Assembly (NCBI RefSeq): GCF_002251855.1
Contig: NZ_NOXW01000020.1
Location: 620,001-684,000, forward strand
DNA: 64,000 nucleotides
DNA from: Rhodoferax sp. TH121
Lineage (GTDB): Bacteria > Pseudomonadota > Gammaproteobacteria > Burkholderiales > Burkholderiaceae_C
Reading direction: 5' to 3'
The position numbers and the translations under genes were made by a program. Positions 7,363 to 16,476 of the stretch are shown here, piece after piece; within the stretch, counting starts at the first letter, position 1, and each line of letters opens with the position of its first letter. The notes under the pieces were generated by a model. The model made no database searches. It worked only from the letters and a program-made list of their open reading frames with translations, and was not told the DNA's origin.

Positions 7363-9408
7363 TCAGGGCTGCGCCATGCCTTGGTGGCGTAGCAGTGCAT
7401 CCAGTGAAGGTTCACGGCCACGGAAGGCCTTGAACGACTCCATGGCCGGACGGCTACCGCCCGCCTCGAGAATGGCCTTCCGGTATTGTCGGCCGGTTTC
7501 GGGGTTGGGCACGCCCTGGGCATCGGCAGATTCTTCAAATGCGGCGTAAGCGTCCGCACTCAGTACCTCCGCCCATTTGTAGCTGTAGTAACCCGCGGCA
7601 TAACCGCCCGCAAAAATATGGCTGAAAGTGTTGGCGGTCCGGCTCCAGGCAGGAGGCTGCAAGACCGCAACCTCTTGGCGCACTTGCTCTAGCAGGGGCA
7701 TGAAGTCAGCTGCAGGGTCGTGGTCGGTATGCAGCAGCATGTCGAACAGTGAAAACTCGATTTGGCGCAAGGTCTGCATACCGCTCTGGAAGTTTTTGGC
7801 CGCCAGCATTTTGTCAAACAATGCACGGGGCAGTGTCTCACCGGTGTCCACGTGGGCTGTCATGTGTTGCAGCACACGCCATTCCCAGCAAAAGTTTTCC
7901 ATGAACTGGCTAGGTAGCTCCACCGCATCCCACTCTACGCCGCTAATGCCAGACACATCGCGTTCGTTCACTTGTGTCAGCATGTGGTGCAGGCCGTGAC
8001 CGAATTCGTGGAACAGGGTGGTGACGTCATCGTGTGTGAGTAGCGCGGGCTTGCCGTCTACGCTTTCCGCAAAGTTGCAGACCAGATGGGCTACCGGGGT
8101 TTGCAGTTGGCCAGTGTCGGGGCGCAGCCAGCGCGTGCGCACATCGTCCATCCAGGCGCCGCCACGCTTGCTACTGCGGGCCGTGGGGTCCAGGTAGAAC
8201 TGGCCCACCAGTTGCAGGCCTTGGGCATTACGTCGTTCGATCCGGTAAAACTTCACACCGGCATTCCACACAGGGGCGTTGTCTTCGCGGATTTCCACGT
8301 CGAAGAGGGTTTCCACAATCTTGAACAGGCCTGCCAGCACTTTGGGTGCCGTGAAGTACTGTTTGACTTCCTGTTCGCTGAAAGCGTAGCGCGCTTCCTT
8401 GAGCTTTTCAGAGATATAGGGCCAGTCCCAGGCCTGCGGGTCGTTCAGGCCGAGCTCAGTACGGGCAAAGGCGCGCAGGTCGGCAATGTCTTGCTCGGCA
8501 AAGGGGCGTGCCTTGCGCGCCAAGTCACGTAGAAATGCGATCACCGTGGCAGGAGAATCCGCCATCTTGGGCACTACGGACAGTGCGCCAAAGTTGGCGT
8601 ATCCCAGCAGATGTGCCTCCTCTTGGCGCAAGGCCAACAGCTCGCGGATGATGGTGCTGTTGTCGAATTTTTGGAACTCGGGCTCTGCTTCGGTGGAGGC
8701 GCGGGTGACGTAGGCACGGTACAGCACAGCCCGTAGGGCGCTGCTCGTGGCAAACTGCATCACGGGCAGGTAGCAGGGCATCTTCAGTGTGAGTTTGTAG
8801 CCTGCTTTGCCTTCGGCCTGGGCCGCGGCATGTGCTGCTTGCACCACATCGGGTGGTACACCGTCCAGCTCAGCCTCGCTGGCGTAGTAGGCAAAGGCAT
8901 CAGTGGCGTCCAGGGTGTTTTCGCTGAACTTCTGACCAAGTTCGGCCTGCTTTTCCTGGATGGCTGCAAAACGCTCGCGCTCGGCACCTTGAAGCTCGGC
9001 ACCGCCCAGTACAAAGTTGCGCACAGCGTTTTTGTGGGCCTGCAGTTGCTCGGGGTTCAACGCCGTGGTGTCAATGGCTTTGTATTTGGCGTAGAGGCGC
9101 TCATCTGCCCCCAGGCGAGTCCAAAATTCGGTCACTTTGGGCAGCGCCTCATTGTAGGCCGCACGCAATTCTGGTGTGTCGGCCACGCTATTGAGGTGGC
9201 TTACCGCGCCCCAAGCCATGCCGAGCTTTTCAGTGGCGACGTCAAGTGTCCGGGCGATGGCATCCCATTCGGCGGGGAAATCGGTGGCTGCCACAGTCTC
9301 CAATGCCTCTTCGGCCTGGGCCAGCAGCGCGTCTACGGCGGGTTCCACATGTTCTGGCCGGATTTGGTCGAACAGGGGCAGGCCGGTGGCGTTTAACAAA
9401 GGATTCAT
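7363..9408 (-). CDS. Oligopeptidase A (M3 metallopeptidase)
   Basis: This 681-aa cytoplasmic zinc peptidase degrades oligopeptides, including cleaved signal peptides. The zinc site HEFGH is at about 467-471, with the third ligand Glu expected in the following segment (GVEWDAVELPSQFMEN). Length matches E. coli PrlC (680 aa) and the sequence is complete. The start at 9408 gives the typical N-terminus (MNPLLNATGLPLFDQI); an extension to 9486 is open but unlike the family. It lies downstream of folD, 52 bases away on the same strand, so the two may form an operon. Confidence 0.94.
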   Translation of the reverse strand: MNPLLNATGLPLFDQIRPEHVEPAVDALLAQAEEALETVAATDFPAEWDAIARTLDVATEKLGMAWGAVSHLNSVADTPELRAAYNEALPKVTEFWTRLGADERLYAKYKAIDTTALNPEQLQAHKNAVRNFVLGGAELQGAERERFAAIQEKQAELGQKFSENTLDATDAFAYYASEAELDGVPPDVVQAAHAAAQAEGKAGYKLTLKMPCYLPVMQFATSSALRAVLYRAYVTRASTEAEPEFQKFDNSTIIRELLALRQEEAHLLGYANFGALSVVPKMADSPATVIAFLRDLARKARPFAEQDIADLRAFARTELGLNDPQAWDWPYISEKLKEARYAFSEQEVKQYFTAPKVLAGLFKIVETLFDVEIREDNAPVWNAGVKFYRIERRNAQGLQLVGQFYLDPTARSSKRGGAWMDDVRTRWLRPDTGQLQTPVAHLVCNFAESVDGKPALLTHDDVTTLFHEFGHGLHHMLTQVNERDVSGISGVEWDAVELPSQFMENFCWEWRVLQHMTAHVDTGETLPRALFDKMLAAKNFQSGMQTLRQIEFSLFDMLLHTDHDPAADFMPLLEQVRQEVAVLQPPAWSRTANTFSHIFAGGYAAGYYSYKWAEVLSADAYAAFEESADAQGVPNPETGRQYRKAILEAGGSRPAMESFKAFRGREPSLDALLRHQGMAQP

Positions 9409-9460
9409 GGTGGTTGGGACGGGGCAGTGAAACTCAAAAGCAGATGGGGTCTGGCCGGGC

Positions 9461-10333
9461 TTATGCAAGATCACGCAGGGCCGCATCGCGCTCTGCGGCT
9501 TCCAACGTGTTGACCAGCAACATGGTGATGGTCATGGGGCCCACGCCACCAGGCACCGGGGTGATGTAGCCGGCTACTTCGCTCACGCCAGCAAAATCCA
9601 CGTCGCCGCAGAGTTTGCCCGCGTCATCGCGGTTCATGCCCACGTCGATGACCACGGTGCCGGGTTTGACCATGTCGGCGGTGAGCACATTGCGCTTGCC
9701 TACGGCGGCCACGATCACGTCAGCTTGCAGGGTCATGGCTTTCAAGTTGACGGTGCCGCTGTGGCAGATGGTGACGGTGGCATTTTGTTGCAACAGCATC
9801 ATGGCCATGGGCTTGCCCACGATGTTGGAGCGACCAATGACGACGGCATGCTTGCCCTTGAGGCTGTAGCCAATGCTTTCCAGCATCTTCATGCAACCGT
9901 AGGGGGTGCAGGGCCAAAAACCGGGTTGGCCCACCATGAGCGCGCCAGCACTCGCTACGTGGAATCCGTCCACGTCTTTGGCGGGCGAGATGGCCTCGAT
10001 CACCTTGTGCGCGTCAATGTGTGCAGGCAAAGGCAGCTGCACCAGGATGCCGTGGATGCTGGGGTCATTGTTCAGCGCGTCCACGCGGGCCAGCAATTCA
10101 GCCTCGGTCATGGAGGCCTCATACTTTTCCAGTATGGAATGCAATCCGGCATCTGTGCAGGCCTTGACCTTGTTGCGAACATAGACTTGGCTGGCTTGGT
10201 TGTCGCCAACCAGGACCACGGCCAGCCCGGGAGTGAGTCCGCGGGCCTTGAGGGCTGCGGTACGGGTGGCGACGTCGCCGCGGAGTTGGGCCGCCAGGGC
10301 GTTGCCGTCAATGGTCTGTGCGGGAACTGTCAT
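9461..10333 (-). CDS. Methylenetetrahydrofolate dehydrogenase/cyclohydrolase
   Basis: FolD (290 aa) interconverts 5,10-methylene-, methenyl- and 10-formyl-tetrahydrofolate with NADP+, supplying one-carbon units for purines and formyl-Met. The conserved [14 protein letters not shown] segment with the catalytic Lys (about 55), the family signature ending in VQLPLP, the [10 protein letters not shown] region, the Rossmann motif [14 protein letters not shown] and the C-terminal [11 protein letters not shown] signature are all present. Length fits E. coli FolD (288 aa). A terminator at 10351-10382 isolates it from the response regulator upstream. Confidence 0.97.
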   Translation of the reverse strand: MTVPAQTIDGNALAAQLRGDVATRTAALKARGLTPGLAVVLVGDNQASQVYVRNKVKACTDAGLHSILEKYEASMTEAELLARVDALNNDPSIHGILVQLPLPAHIDAHKVIEAISPAKDVDGFHVASAGALMVGQPGFWPCTPYGCMKMLESIGYSLKGKHAVVIGRSNIVGKPMAMMLLQQNATVTICHSGTVNLKAMTLQADVIVAAVGKRNVLTADMVKPGTVVIDVGMNRDDAGKLCGDVDFAGVSEVAGYITPVPGGVGPMTITMLLVNTLEAAERDAALRDLA

Positions 10334-10350
10334 GGTCGATTATTCAAGTA

Positions 10351-10382
10351 AAAACGCCCGCAGCGGAGGCAGAGCGGGCGTA
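10351..10382 (-). terminator. Terminator after the FixJ-type regulator
   Basis: On the minus strand ACGCCCGC and GCGGGCGT form the stem and the right arm is followed by a T run. It lies between the response regulator gene and folD and should end the sensor kinase/regulator transcript. Confidence 0.8.
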
Positions 10383-10404
10383 AAGTGCTATAAAAAGTGA
10401 AGTT

Positions 10405-11031
10405 TCAGGTTTTTGGGGCGTTCTGGCCCAAGGCAATCTTGAGCAGATCGGCCACCGTGTTTGCGCTGAGTTTTTCCATGATGTTGGCGCGGTGCGCCTC
10501 CACCGTTTTGATGCTGATGCCCAAGTCGTCGGCAATCTGCTTGTTCAGGCGGCCGGCAACAATGCGTTCCAGAACCTGGCTTTCGCGCAAGGTGAGCTTG
10601 GAGAGAAGTGCGTCGCGGCTGACGGCGAGCTGGTAGTCGGCAAAGGTGTCCTTGGCGTGCTCCAGCATGCGTTCCACCAGGCTGACCAGTTGGTCTTCTT
10701 TGAAGGGCTTCTGGATGAAATCCATGGCGCCCTTTTTCATGCTGTCCACGGCCATCGGCACGTCACCGTGGCCGGTGATGAAGACGATGGGCAGGGGAGA
10801 CTTGGCTTCGATGAGGCGGCTTTGCAGTTCCAGGCCGGTCATGCCACCCATGCGGATGTCGACAATCAGGCATGCCACCTCGCGCGCGTCGTAGCGGCTC
10901 AAAAACGATTCGGCGGAATCAAAGCAGCGAACCCGATACCCCTTACCCTCCAGCAGCCACTGCAGGGAGTCCCGCACTGCTTCGTCGTCATCGACTACGT
11001 AAACCGTTCCTTTTTTGGGGATCAAGCTCAT
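10405..11031 (-). CDS. FixJ/NarL-type response regulator
   Basis: This 208-aa DNA-binding regulator has an N-terminal receiver domain (acidic pocket VVDDDE about 12-17, phospho-acceptor Asp58 in LIVDIRMG, Lys near 109 in FIQKPF) and a C-terminal LuxR-type helix-turn-helix (LTLRESQVLERIVAGRLNK and GISIKTVEAHRANIMEKL). It starts four bases after the stop of the sensor kinase gene, so kinase and regulator are co-transcribed and presumably partners. The position next to aceE, transcribed divergently, suggests but does not prove control of the pyruvate dehydrogenase genes. Other FixJ-type regulators act on C4-dicarboxylate uptake or anaerobic genes, so the target is uncertain. Confidence 0.9.
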   Translation of the reverse strand: MSLIPKKGTVYVVDDDEAVRDSLQWLLEGKGYRVRCFDSAESFLSRYDAREVACLIVDIRMGGMTGLELQSRLIEAKSPLPIVFITGHGDVPMAVDSMKKGAMDFIQKPFKEDQLVSLVERMLEHAKDTFADYQLAVSRDALLSKLTLRESQVLERIVAGRLNKQIADDLGISIKTVEAHRANIMEKLSANTVADLLKIALGQNAPKT

Positions 11032-11035
11032 TCAG

Positions 11036-13582
11036 TTATCCGAGGTTGGGTTGGGGGGCAGGAGGCTCTGCATAGGTCAGGGCGCTACCTTCGGTCAGAG
11101 GCACCCAAAAAGAGAAGCGGCACCCTGACACTTCCGTGCCATTGTAGATGTTCTCCGCAGTCATTCGCCCAAGGTGAGACTCGACAATGGAGCGGCACAA
11201 AGAGAGGCCAATCCCCATGCCATCGGCCTTGGTGGAATAGAAAGCTTCGTAGAGCCTCGCCATGACTTCGGGTGCCAGGCCTTTGCCTGTGTCCTGCACT
11301 GAAAACTCGATGACAGGCTTGTTGTCAATGTGGCGCGGCAATACCCTCAGTTCGACGATGCGATCTGCGGTTTGGCGCAGTGCTGAATCAATGGATTCGG
11401 CCGCATTGCGCAGCAGGTTGACCAGCACTTGCTCGATAAGGATGGGGTCCACCATGACCATGGGCAGGCGCGCTGCCACATAGTGGTTCAAGCGCACATT
11501 GAAACGGCGCAGCTCGATTTCAGCCAGCTCCACGGCTTCAGCCACCATGATCGCCACTTCGGAAGGCGTGCGGTTAGGCTCGCTGCGTTTTACGAAGGAA
11601 CGAATGCGCTGGATGATCTGGCCCGCGCGCTGGGCCTGTTTGGCAGTCTTTTCCAAGGCTCCCAGCAGGTCCTCCTCGGATATCTGCTTTTCTTTGATGC
11701 GCGACACCATACCATTGCAGTAGTTGTTGATGGCGGTCAGGGGCTGGTTCAGCTCGTGGGCCACGCTCGAGGCCATCTCGCCCATAGTGATGAGCCGGCT
11801 GGAGGTTTGTGCCCGCTCGGCCTGGATGGCCGCCTGCTCTTCGGCCAAACGGCGGGTGGTGATGTCGGTGGCAATCACCATCTGCGCCAAGCGACCATCG
11901 ACCCAGCTCAGATACCGGGTGCGCACTTCCAGCCATTTGCCCAGCGCCGTGATGAAGATTTCTGCACTCTCTGAATCGCTGTCTGGCAAAGCGGTGGTGG
12001 GCAGGCCGGCAAACGAGTCCACGCTGTCTGACGCTTCGTCATTGGTCGTGTTCATGGGTACGCCAGCCTCTGCCACCAGCTGCAAGTGGCCACCTGCCTG
12101 TACCCCAAACCATTGGCGGTACAGTTTGTTGGCGAACAGCAGCTCGTCGCTGCCCAGTGGTGCCACAGAGATGGAGGCGTCCAACGCCTCTAGCACGGTG
12201 GTGAAGCGTTGGTGTGATGCCGAGAGCTGCTCGCGCACCCGGTTCGGCTCGGTGATGTCGGTCATGGACGTGACCCAACCTGTTTGTGTCCCCATCGCGT
12301 CAATCAGCGGCGACACATACAGCCGGGCGTCGAAAAGTGTGTTGTCACGCCGTTTGACGCGGACCTGAATGCCGCCCGGCGTCGTGTTGCCATGCATTTC
12401 TTCTTCCAGACGAGAAGCCAGATTGTCCCGGTCACTGTCGGGCCAATAGGGGAAGGGGGCTGTCCGGCCCACCAGGTCGGATTCGCTCCAGCCTGTCATC
12501 TGGCAAAACGCAGCGTTGACGTAGGTGATTCGGCCTTGCAGGTCCATGGCGCGCATGCCGGTGAGCATGGAGTTTTCCATGGCGCGGCGGAAGTTGGTCT
12601 CCGACATCAGGGCTTGTTGTGCCTGTACGCGGCGGCGGGTGTGGCGCCAATTGGCAATCAGCATCCAAGCTGTCATCACGCTCAGGGCGCTGACCAGCCA
12701 AAACAGACCACTGCCGATGACCCCCAGCGAGGCCCGGTAGGCCTGCGCCCGGATCACCAGCCCAGCGCCTACTGGCGAGACCGGCATGGCGTATTCATTG
12801 GCAGGGTTGCTCCAGGGCATCACACGGCCTACCAATTTGCGGTCCGGAATGCTGGTGCCGGCCAAAAGTTTGCCATTGGCGTCTTGCAGCGAAACCGCGT
12901 AGCGCGCGGAAACTTCCGATGGCACCCCATAGCGGTAGAGGCCATCCACCGAGTATTCCGTCAGTAGCACCCCTGAGAAACGTCCCCGTTCGTTCAGCGG
13001 GACGAACATTTGCAGCATGGGTGCCTCGTCCTTGGCCCGTGGGGGCTGGATGTACAGGGGCTGGTTGACTTCGCGCGTCAGGGTGTAGCCCGCTTCACGT
13101 GCGCCAAAGGACAGTACGTCGTTGCTGGACTGCAAGCTGCCCGAGAAATTGCCACCCATACCCAAGCTAGCGCGGGTGCGTTGTTTGTCATCCACCCAGG
13201 CCATGCCCTGTACCTCGGGGTACTGGTCCAGCATGGCGGCGGCACGTTGCCGGAAATCGTCCAGGTCCAACTCGCGGTTCGAGATTTCGCGGGCTATCCG
13301 CATGATTTGTTCTTGCCGCTCCAGCAGGCGCAGGCGCAGGCGCTGTTGGGTGTACTCCACATCCCGTTGTACGGCTTCTTGCTCGCGGTCCATCTCTTCC
13401 ACGCGCAAATAGCCCAGTGCCGAAACAATGGCTGCAAAAAACAACAACACGGCCGCCAGCGGAGCCAACATGGCCACACGGTCTTGGCGGTGTGGCGTGA
13501 GCCGATGCCACCAACGGCGTGCGCCATCGACGGAGGGCAGGGCGATGGGTTTTGGCAATGAGATCACTTTGTGCAAGGGCAT
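11036..13582 (-). CDS. PAS-domain sensor histidine kinase
   Basis: This 848-aa membrane sensor has a first membrane helix at about 38-60, a periplasmic sensor region of roughly 225 residues resembling a CHASE-like or double-PAS fold, and a second helix near 288-310. Two cytoplasmic PAS domains follow (about 325-450 with ITYVNAAFCQMTGWSESDLVGR, and about 455-575), then the HisKA box VAHELNQPLTAINNY and a complete HATPase domain (N box LLRNAAESI, G1 DTGKGLAP, G2 GMGIGLSL). The H-box type (HELNQPL) matches FixL/DctB-like kinases. It is followed by its likely partner regulator after four bases. Ligand unknown; proximity to aceE points to carbon metabolism. Confidence 0.9.
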   Translation of the reverse strand: MPLHKVISLPKPIALPSVDGARRWWHRLTPHRQDRVAMLAPLAAVLLFFAAIVSALGYLRVEEMDREQEAVQRDVEYTQQRLRLRLLERQEQIMRIAREISNRELDLDDFRQRAAAMLDQYPEVQGMAWVDDKQRTRASLGMGGNFSGSLQSSNDVLSFGAREAGYTLTREVNQPLYIQPPRAKDEAPMLQMFVPLNERGRFSGVLLTEYSVDGLYRYGVPSEVSARYAVSLQDANGKLLAGTSIPDRKLVGRVMPWSNPANEYAMPVSPVGAGLVIRAQAYRASLGVIGSGLFWLVSALSVMTAWMLIANWRHTRRRVQAQQALMSETNFRRAMENSMLTGMRAMDLQGRITYVNAAFCQMTGWSESDLVGRTAPFPYWPDSDRDNLASRLEEEMHGNTTPGGIQVRVKRRDNTLFDARLYVSPLIDAMGTQTGWVTSMTDITEPNRVREQLSASHQRFTTVLEALDASISVAPLGSDELLFANKLYRQWFGVQAGGHLQLVAEAGVPMNTTNDEASDSVDSFAGLPTTALPDSDSESAEIFITALGKWLEVRTRYLSWVDGRLAQMVIATDITTRRLAEEQAAIQAERAQTSSRLITMGEMASSVAHELNQPLTAINNYCNGMVSRIKEKQISEEDLLGALEKTAKQAQRAGQIIQRIRSFVKRSEPNRTPSEVAIMVAEAVELAEIELRRFNVRLNHYVAARLPMVMVDPILIEQVLVNLLRNAAESIDSALRQTADRIVELRVLPRHIDNKPVIEFSVQDTGKGLAPEVMARLYEAFYSTKADGMGIGLSLCRSIVESHLGRMTAENIYNGTEVSGCRFSFWVPLTEGSALTYAEPPAPQPNLG

Positions 13583-13749
13583 ACGCCGAGTGTAGGGGAG
13601 GGGCGCCGTAGCCCACGGCGCATGTGCTGCAAAGCAGCAATAAATTCCACAATAAGAAATGGGTTGGCATGATTTGAAATTCTCAAATAAATATGAGAAA
13701 CTAGGTACACCGCACTAAATTACGCCAAAGTACCAAGAAGGAGACATCG
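13583..13749 (+). promoter_or_regulatory. aceE leader with inverted repeats
   Basis: This divergent intergenic region separates the sensor kinase from aceE. TTCTCA at 13680-13685 and TGAGAA at 13694-13699 form an inverted repeat with an eight-base AT-rich spacer, shaped like a dimeric regulator operator, 50 bases before aceE. A second perfect hairpin TGCTGC-AAA-GCAGCA lies at 13625-13639. A TTGGCA at 13664-13669 could be a -35 element, but no convincing -10 is at the right spacing. AAGGAG at 13737-13742 is the aceE ribosome site. The binding protein is not identifiable from sequence. Confidence 0.45.
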
Positions 13750-16458
13750 ATGGCTGCAGTTCCCCAAAACCCTTTGGGTACGTCCGATGTGGACGGTCAG
13801 GAAACCCGTGAATGGATGGACGCGCTCAGTGCCGTCATCGAAGCTGAAGGCCCCGAACGCGCCCATTTCCTGCTGGAGCAACTGCTCGAGCACGCACGCC
13901 AAAAGAGCATCGACATGCCTTTCTCGGCTACCACCGGCTACGTGAACACCATTGAGCCCCAGGACGAGGAACGTTCCCCCGGCAATCTGGAAATTGAAGA
14001 GCGCCTGCGCGCCTATATGCGCTGGAATGCCATGGCCATGGTTGTGAAGGCCAACCGCCACAACCCCGCAGATGGTGGGGACTTGGGTGGTCACATCGGC
14101 TCTTTTGCATCGCTGGCCAGCCTGTTCGGCGCCGGCTTCAACCACTTCTGGCACGCTGAAAGCGAAAACCACGGTGGCGACTGCCTCTACATCCAGGGTC
14201 ACGTGTCCCCCGGTGTGTATGCCCGCGCCTACCTGGAAGGCCGCCTGACCGAAGAGCAGTTGCTCAACTTCCGCCAGGAAGTGGACGGCAAGGGCTTGTC
14301 GAGCTACCCGCACCCCAAGTTGATGCCCGAGTTCTGGCAGTTCCCCACTGTGTCCATGGGCTTGGGCCCATTGATGGCGATTTACCAGGCCCGTTTCCTG
14401 AAATACCTGCACGCCCGCGGCATTGCCAACACCGAAAACCGCAAGGTCTGGGTGTTCTGCGGCGACGGCGAAATGGACGAAGTGGAATCCTTGGGCGCCA
14501 TCGGCCTGGCTGCCCGTGAAGGCTTGGACAACCTGGTCTTCGTAATCAACTGCAACTTGCAGCGTCTGGACGGCCCGGTGCGCGGCAACGGCAAGATCAT
14601 CCAGGAACTCGAAGGCGAATTCCGCGGCGCCGGCTGGAACGTGATCAAGCTGCTGTGGGGCTCCGGTTGGGATCCTTTGCTGGCCCGCGACAAGGAAGGC
14701 GCCCTCAAGAAAATAATGATGGAAACGCTGGATGGCGACTACCAGGCCATGAAGGCCAACGACGGTGCCTACGTGCGCAAGCATTTCTTCGGCAAGGACC
14801 CCCGCACGCTGGAGATGGTCTCCAAAATGTCCGATGAAGAAATCTTCGATCTGCGCCGCGGTGGCCACGATTCCAAGAAGGTGTACGCCGCCTTCCACAA
14901 GGCCGTAAACCACAAGGGCGAACCGACGGTCTTGTTGATCAAGACCGTCAAGGGCTTCGGCATGGGCAAAGCCGGTGAAGGCAAGAACACCGTGCACCAG
15001 ACCAAGAAGCTGACCGACGAAGACATCAAGGCCTTCCGCGACCGCTTCAATATCCCCGTGCCGGACAGCGAGTTGCCCAAGGTGCCGTTCTACAAGCCTG
15101 CAGACGACACCCCTGAAATGAAGTACCTGCATGAGCGCCGCAAGGCCTTGGGTGGCTATCTGCCGCACCGCCGTACCAAAGCGGACGAGAGCTTCACCGT
15201 GCCGTCCCTGGAAACCTTCAAGGCTGTGATCGAACCCACTGCCGAAGGCCGTGAGATTTCCACCACCCAAGCCTATGTGCGCTTCCTGACCCAATTGTTG
15301 CGCGACCAGGCTTTGGGCCCCCGCGTGGTGCCGATTCTGGTGGATGAGGCCCGTACCTTCGGTATGGAAGGCTTGTTCCGCCAAGTGGGTATCTACAACC
15401 CCGCAGGCCAGCAGTACACCCCGGTCGACAAAGACCAGGTCATGTACTACAAGGAAGACAAGGCCGGCCAGATCCTGCAAGAGGGTATCAACGAAGCCGG
15501 CGGCATGAGCAGCTGGATTGCAGCGGCCACCAGTTACTCCACCAGCAACCGCATCATGGTGCCGTTCTACGTGTACTACTCGATGTTCGGCTTCCAGCGC
15601 ATTGGTGACTTGGCCTGGGCGGCTGGCGACATGCAAGCCCGTGGCTTCTTGTTGGGCGGCACTTCCGGCCGTACCACCCTGAACGGAGAGGGTTTGCAGC
15701 ACGAGGATGGCCACAGCCACATCATGGCCGGCACTATCCCGAACTGCATCTCGTACGACCCGACCTTCGCCCACGAAGTCGGCGTGATCCTGCACCACGG
15801 TTTGAAGCGCATGGTCGAGAAGCAAGACAACGTCTTCTACTACCTGACCCTGTTGAATGAAAACTACCCCATGCCCGGCCTGCAGCCCGGCACGGAAGAG
15901 CAAATCATCAAAGGCATGTACCAGTGCAAGGCCGGCCCTGCGCTCACCAAGAAGGCTCCCCGCGTACAACTTTTGGGCTCCGGCACCATCCTGCGCGAAA
16001 GCATTGCGGCGCAAGAGTTGCTGGAAAAAGACTGGGGCATCGGCGCCGACGTGTGGAGCTGCCCAAGCTTTAACGAACTGACCCGCGACGGCCAGGACGC
16101 TGACCGCTGGAACCTGCTGCACCCGCTGGAAACACCGCGTGTGCCTTTCGTGGCCGAGCAACTCAACAAGTCCACCGGCCCCGTGATCGCGTCTACCGAC
16201 TACATGAAGGCCTATGCCGAGCAGATCCGTCCGTTCGTGCCCAAGGGCCGTACGTACAAAGTGCTGGGTACCGATGGCTTCGGCCGCTCCGACTTCCGCA
16301 GCAAGCTGCGTGAGCACTTCGAGGTGAACCGCCATTACATCGTGGTTGCCGCCCTGAAGGCCCTGAGCGAAGACGGTACCGTGCCGGTGGCCAAGGTGGC
16401 GGAAGCCATCGCCAAGTACGGCATCAACGCTGACAAAGTGAACCCCCTGTACGCCTAA
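13750..16458 (+). CDS. Pyruvate dehydrogenase E1 component (homodimeric)
   Basis: AceE (902 aa) decarboxylates pyruvate with thiamine diphosphate and passes the acetyl group to the lipoyl domains of E2. It is the long homodimeric type found in proteobacteria (E. coli 887 aa). The thiamine-binding motif GDGEMDE...NLVFVINCNLQRLDGPV lies at about 238-278, and the trailing transketolase-like domains are intact. The start has a strong AAGGAG. It heads the aceE-aceF-lpd operon, with 18 bases to aceF. Codon use is strongly GC-biased, in keeping with a highly expressed core gene. Confidence 0.98.
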   Translation: MAAVPQNPLGTSDVDGQETREWMDALSAVIEAEGPERAHFLLEQLLEHARQKSIDMPFSATTGYVNTIEPQDEERSPGNLEIEERLRAYMRWNAMAMVVKANRHNPADGGDLGGHIGSFASLASLFGAGFNHFWHAESENHGGDCLYIQGHVSPGVYARAYLEGRLTEEQLLNFRQEVDGKGLSSYPHPKLMPEFWQFPTVSMGLGPLMAIYQARFLKYLHARGIANTENRKVWVFCGDGEMDEVESLGAIGLAAREGLDNLVFVINCNLQRLDGPVRGNGKIIQELEGEFRGAGWNVIKLLWGSGWDPLLARDKEGALKKIMMETLDGDYQAMKANDGAYVRKHFFGKDPRTLEMVSKMSDEEIFDLRRGGHDSKKVYAAFHKAVNHKGEPTVLLIKTVKGFGMGKAGEGKNTVHQTKKLTDEDIKAFRDRFNIPVPDSELPKVPFYKPADDTPEMKYLHERRKALGGYLPHRRTKADESFTVPSLETFKAVIEPTAEGREISTTQAYVRFLTQLLRDQALGPRVVPILVDEARTFGMEGLFRQVGIYNPAGQQYTPVDKDQVMYYKEDKAGQILQEGINEAGGMSSWIAAATSYSTSNRIMVPFYVYYSMFGFQRIGDLAWAAGDMQARGFLLGGTSGRTTLNGEGLQHEDGHSHIMAGTIPNCISYDPTFAHEVGVILHHGLKRMVEKQDNVFYYLTLLNENYPMPGLQPGTEEQIIKGMYQCKAGPALTKKAPRVQLLGSGTILRESIAAQELLEKDWGIGADVWSCPSFNELTRDGQDADRWNLLHPLETPRVPFVAEQLNKSTGPVIASTDYMKAYAEQIRPFVPKGRTYKVLGTDGFGRSDFRSKLREHFEVNRHYIVVAALKALSEDGTVPVAKVAEAIAKYGINADKVNPLYA

Positions 16459-16476
16459 GCACCGGAGACAAACAAT

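Noticed and set aside
10380-10420. Another repeat copy near the regulator stop (GCTATAAAAAGTGAAG)
   Set aside because: Only the first bases resemble the repeat; the TAGCTG/GCGCA core and the GAGGGCTAG part are missing.
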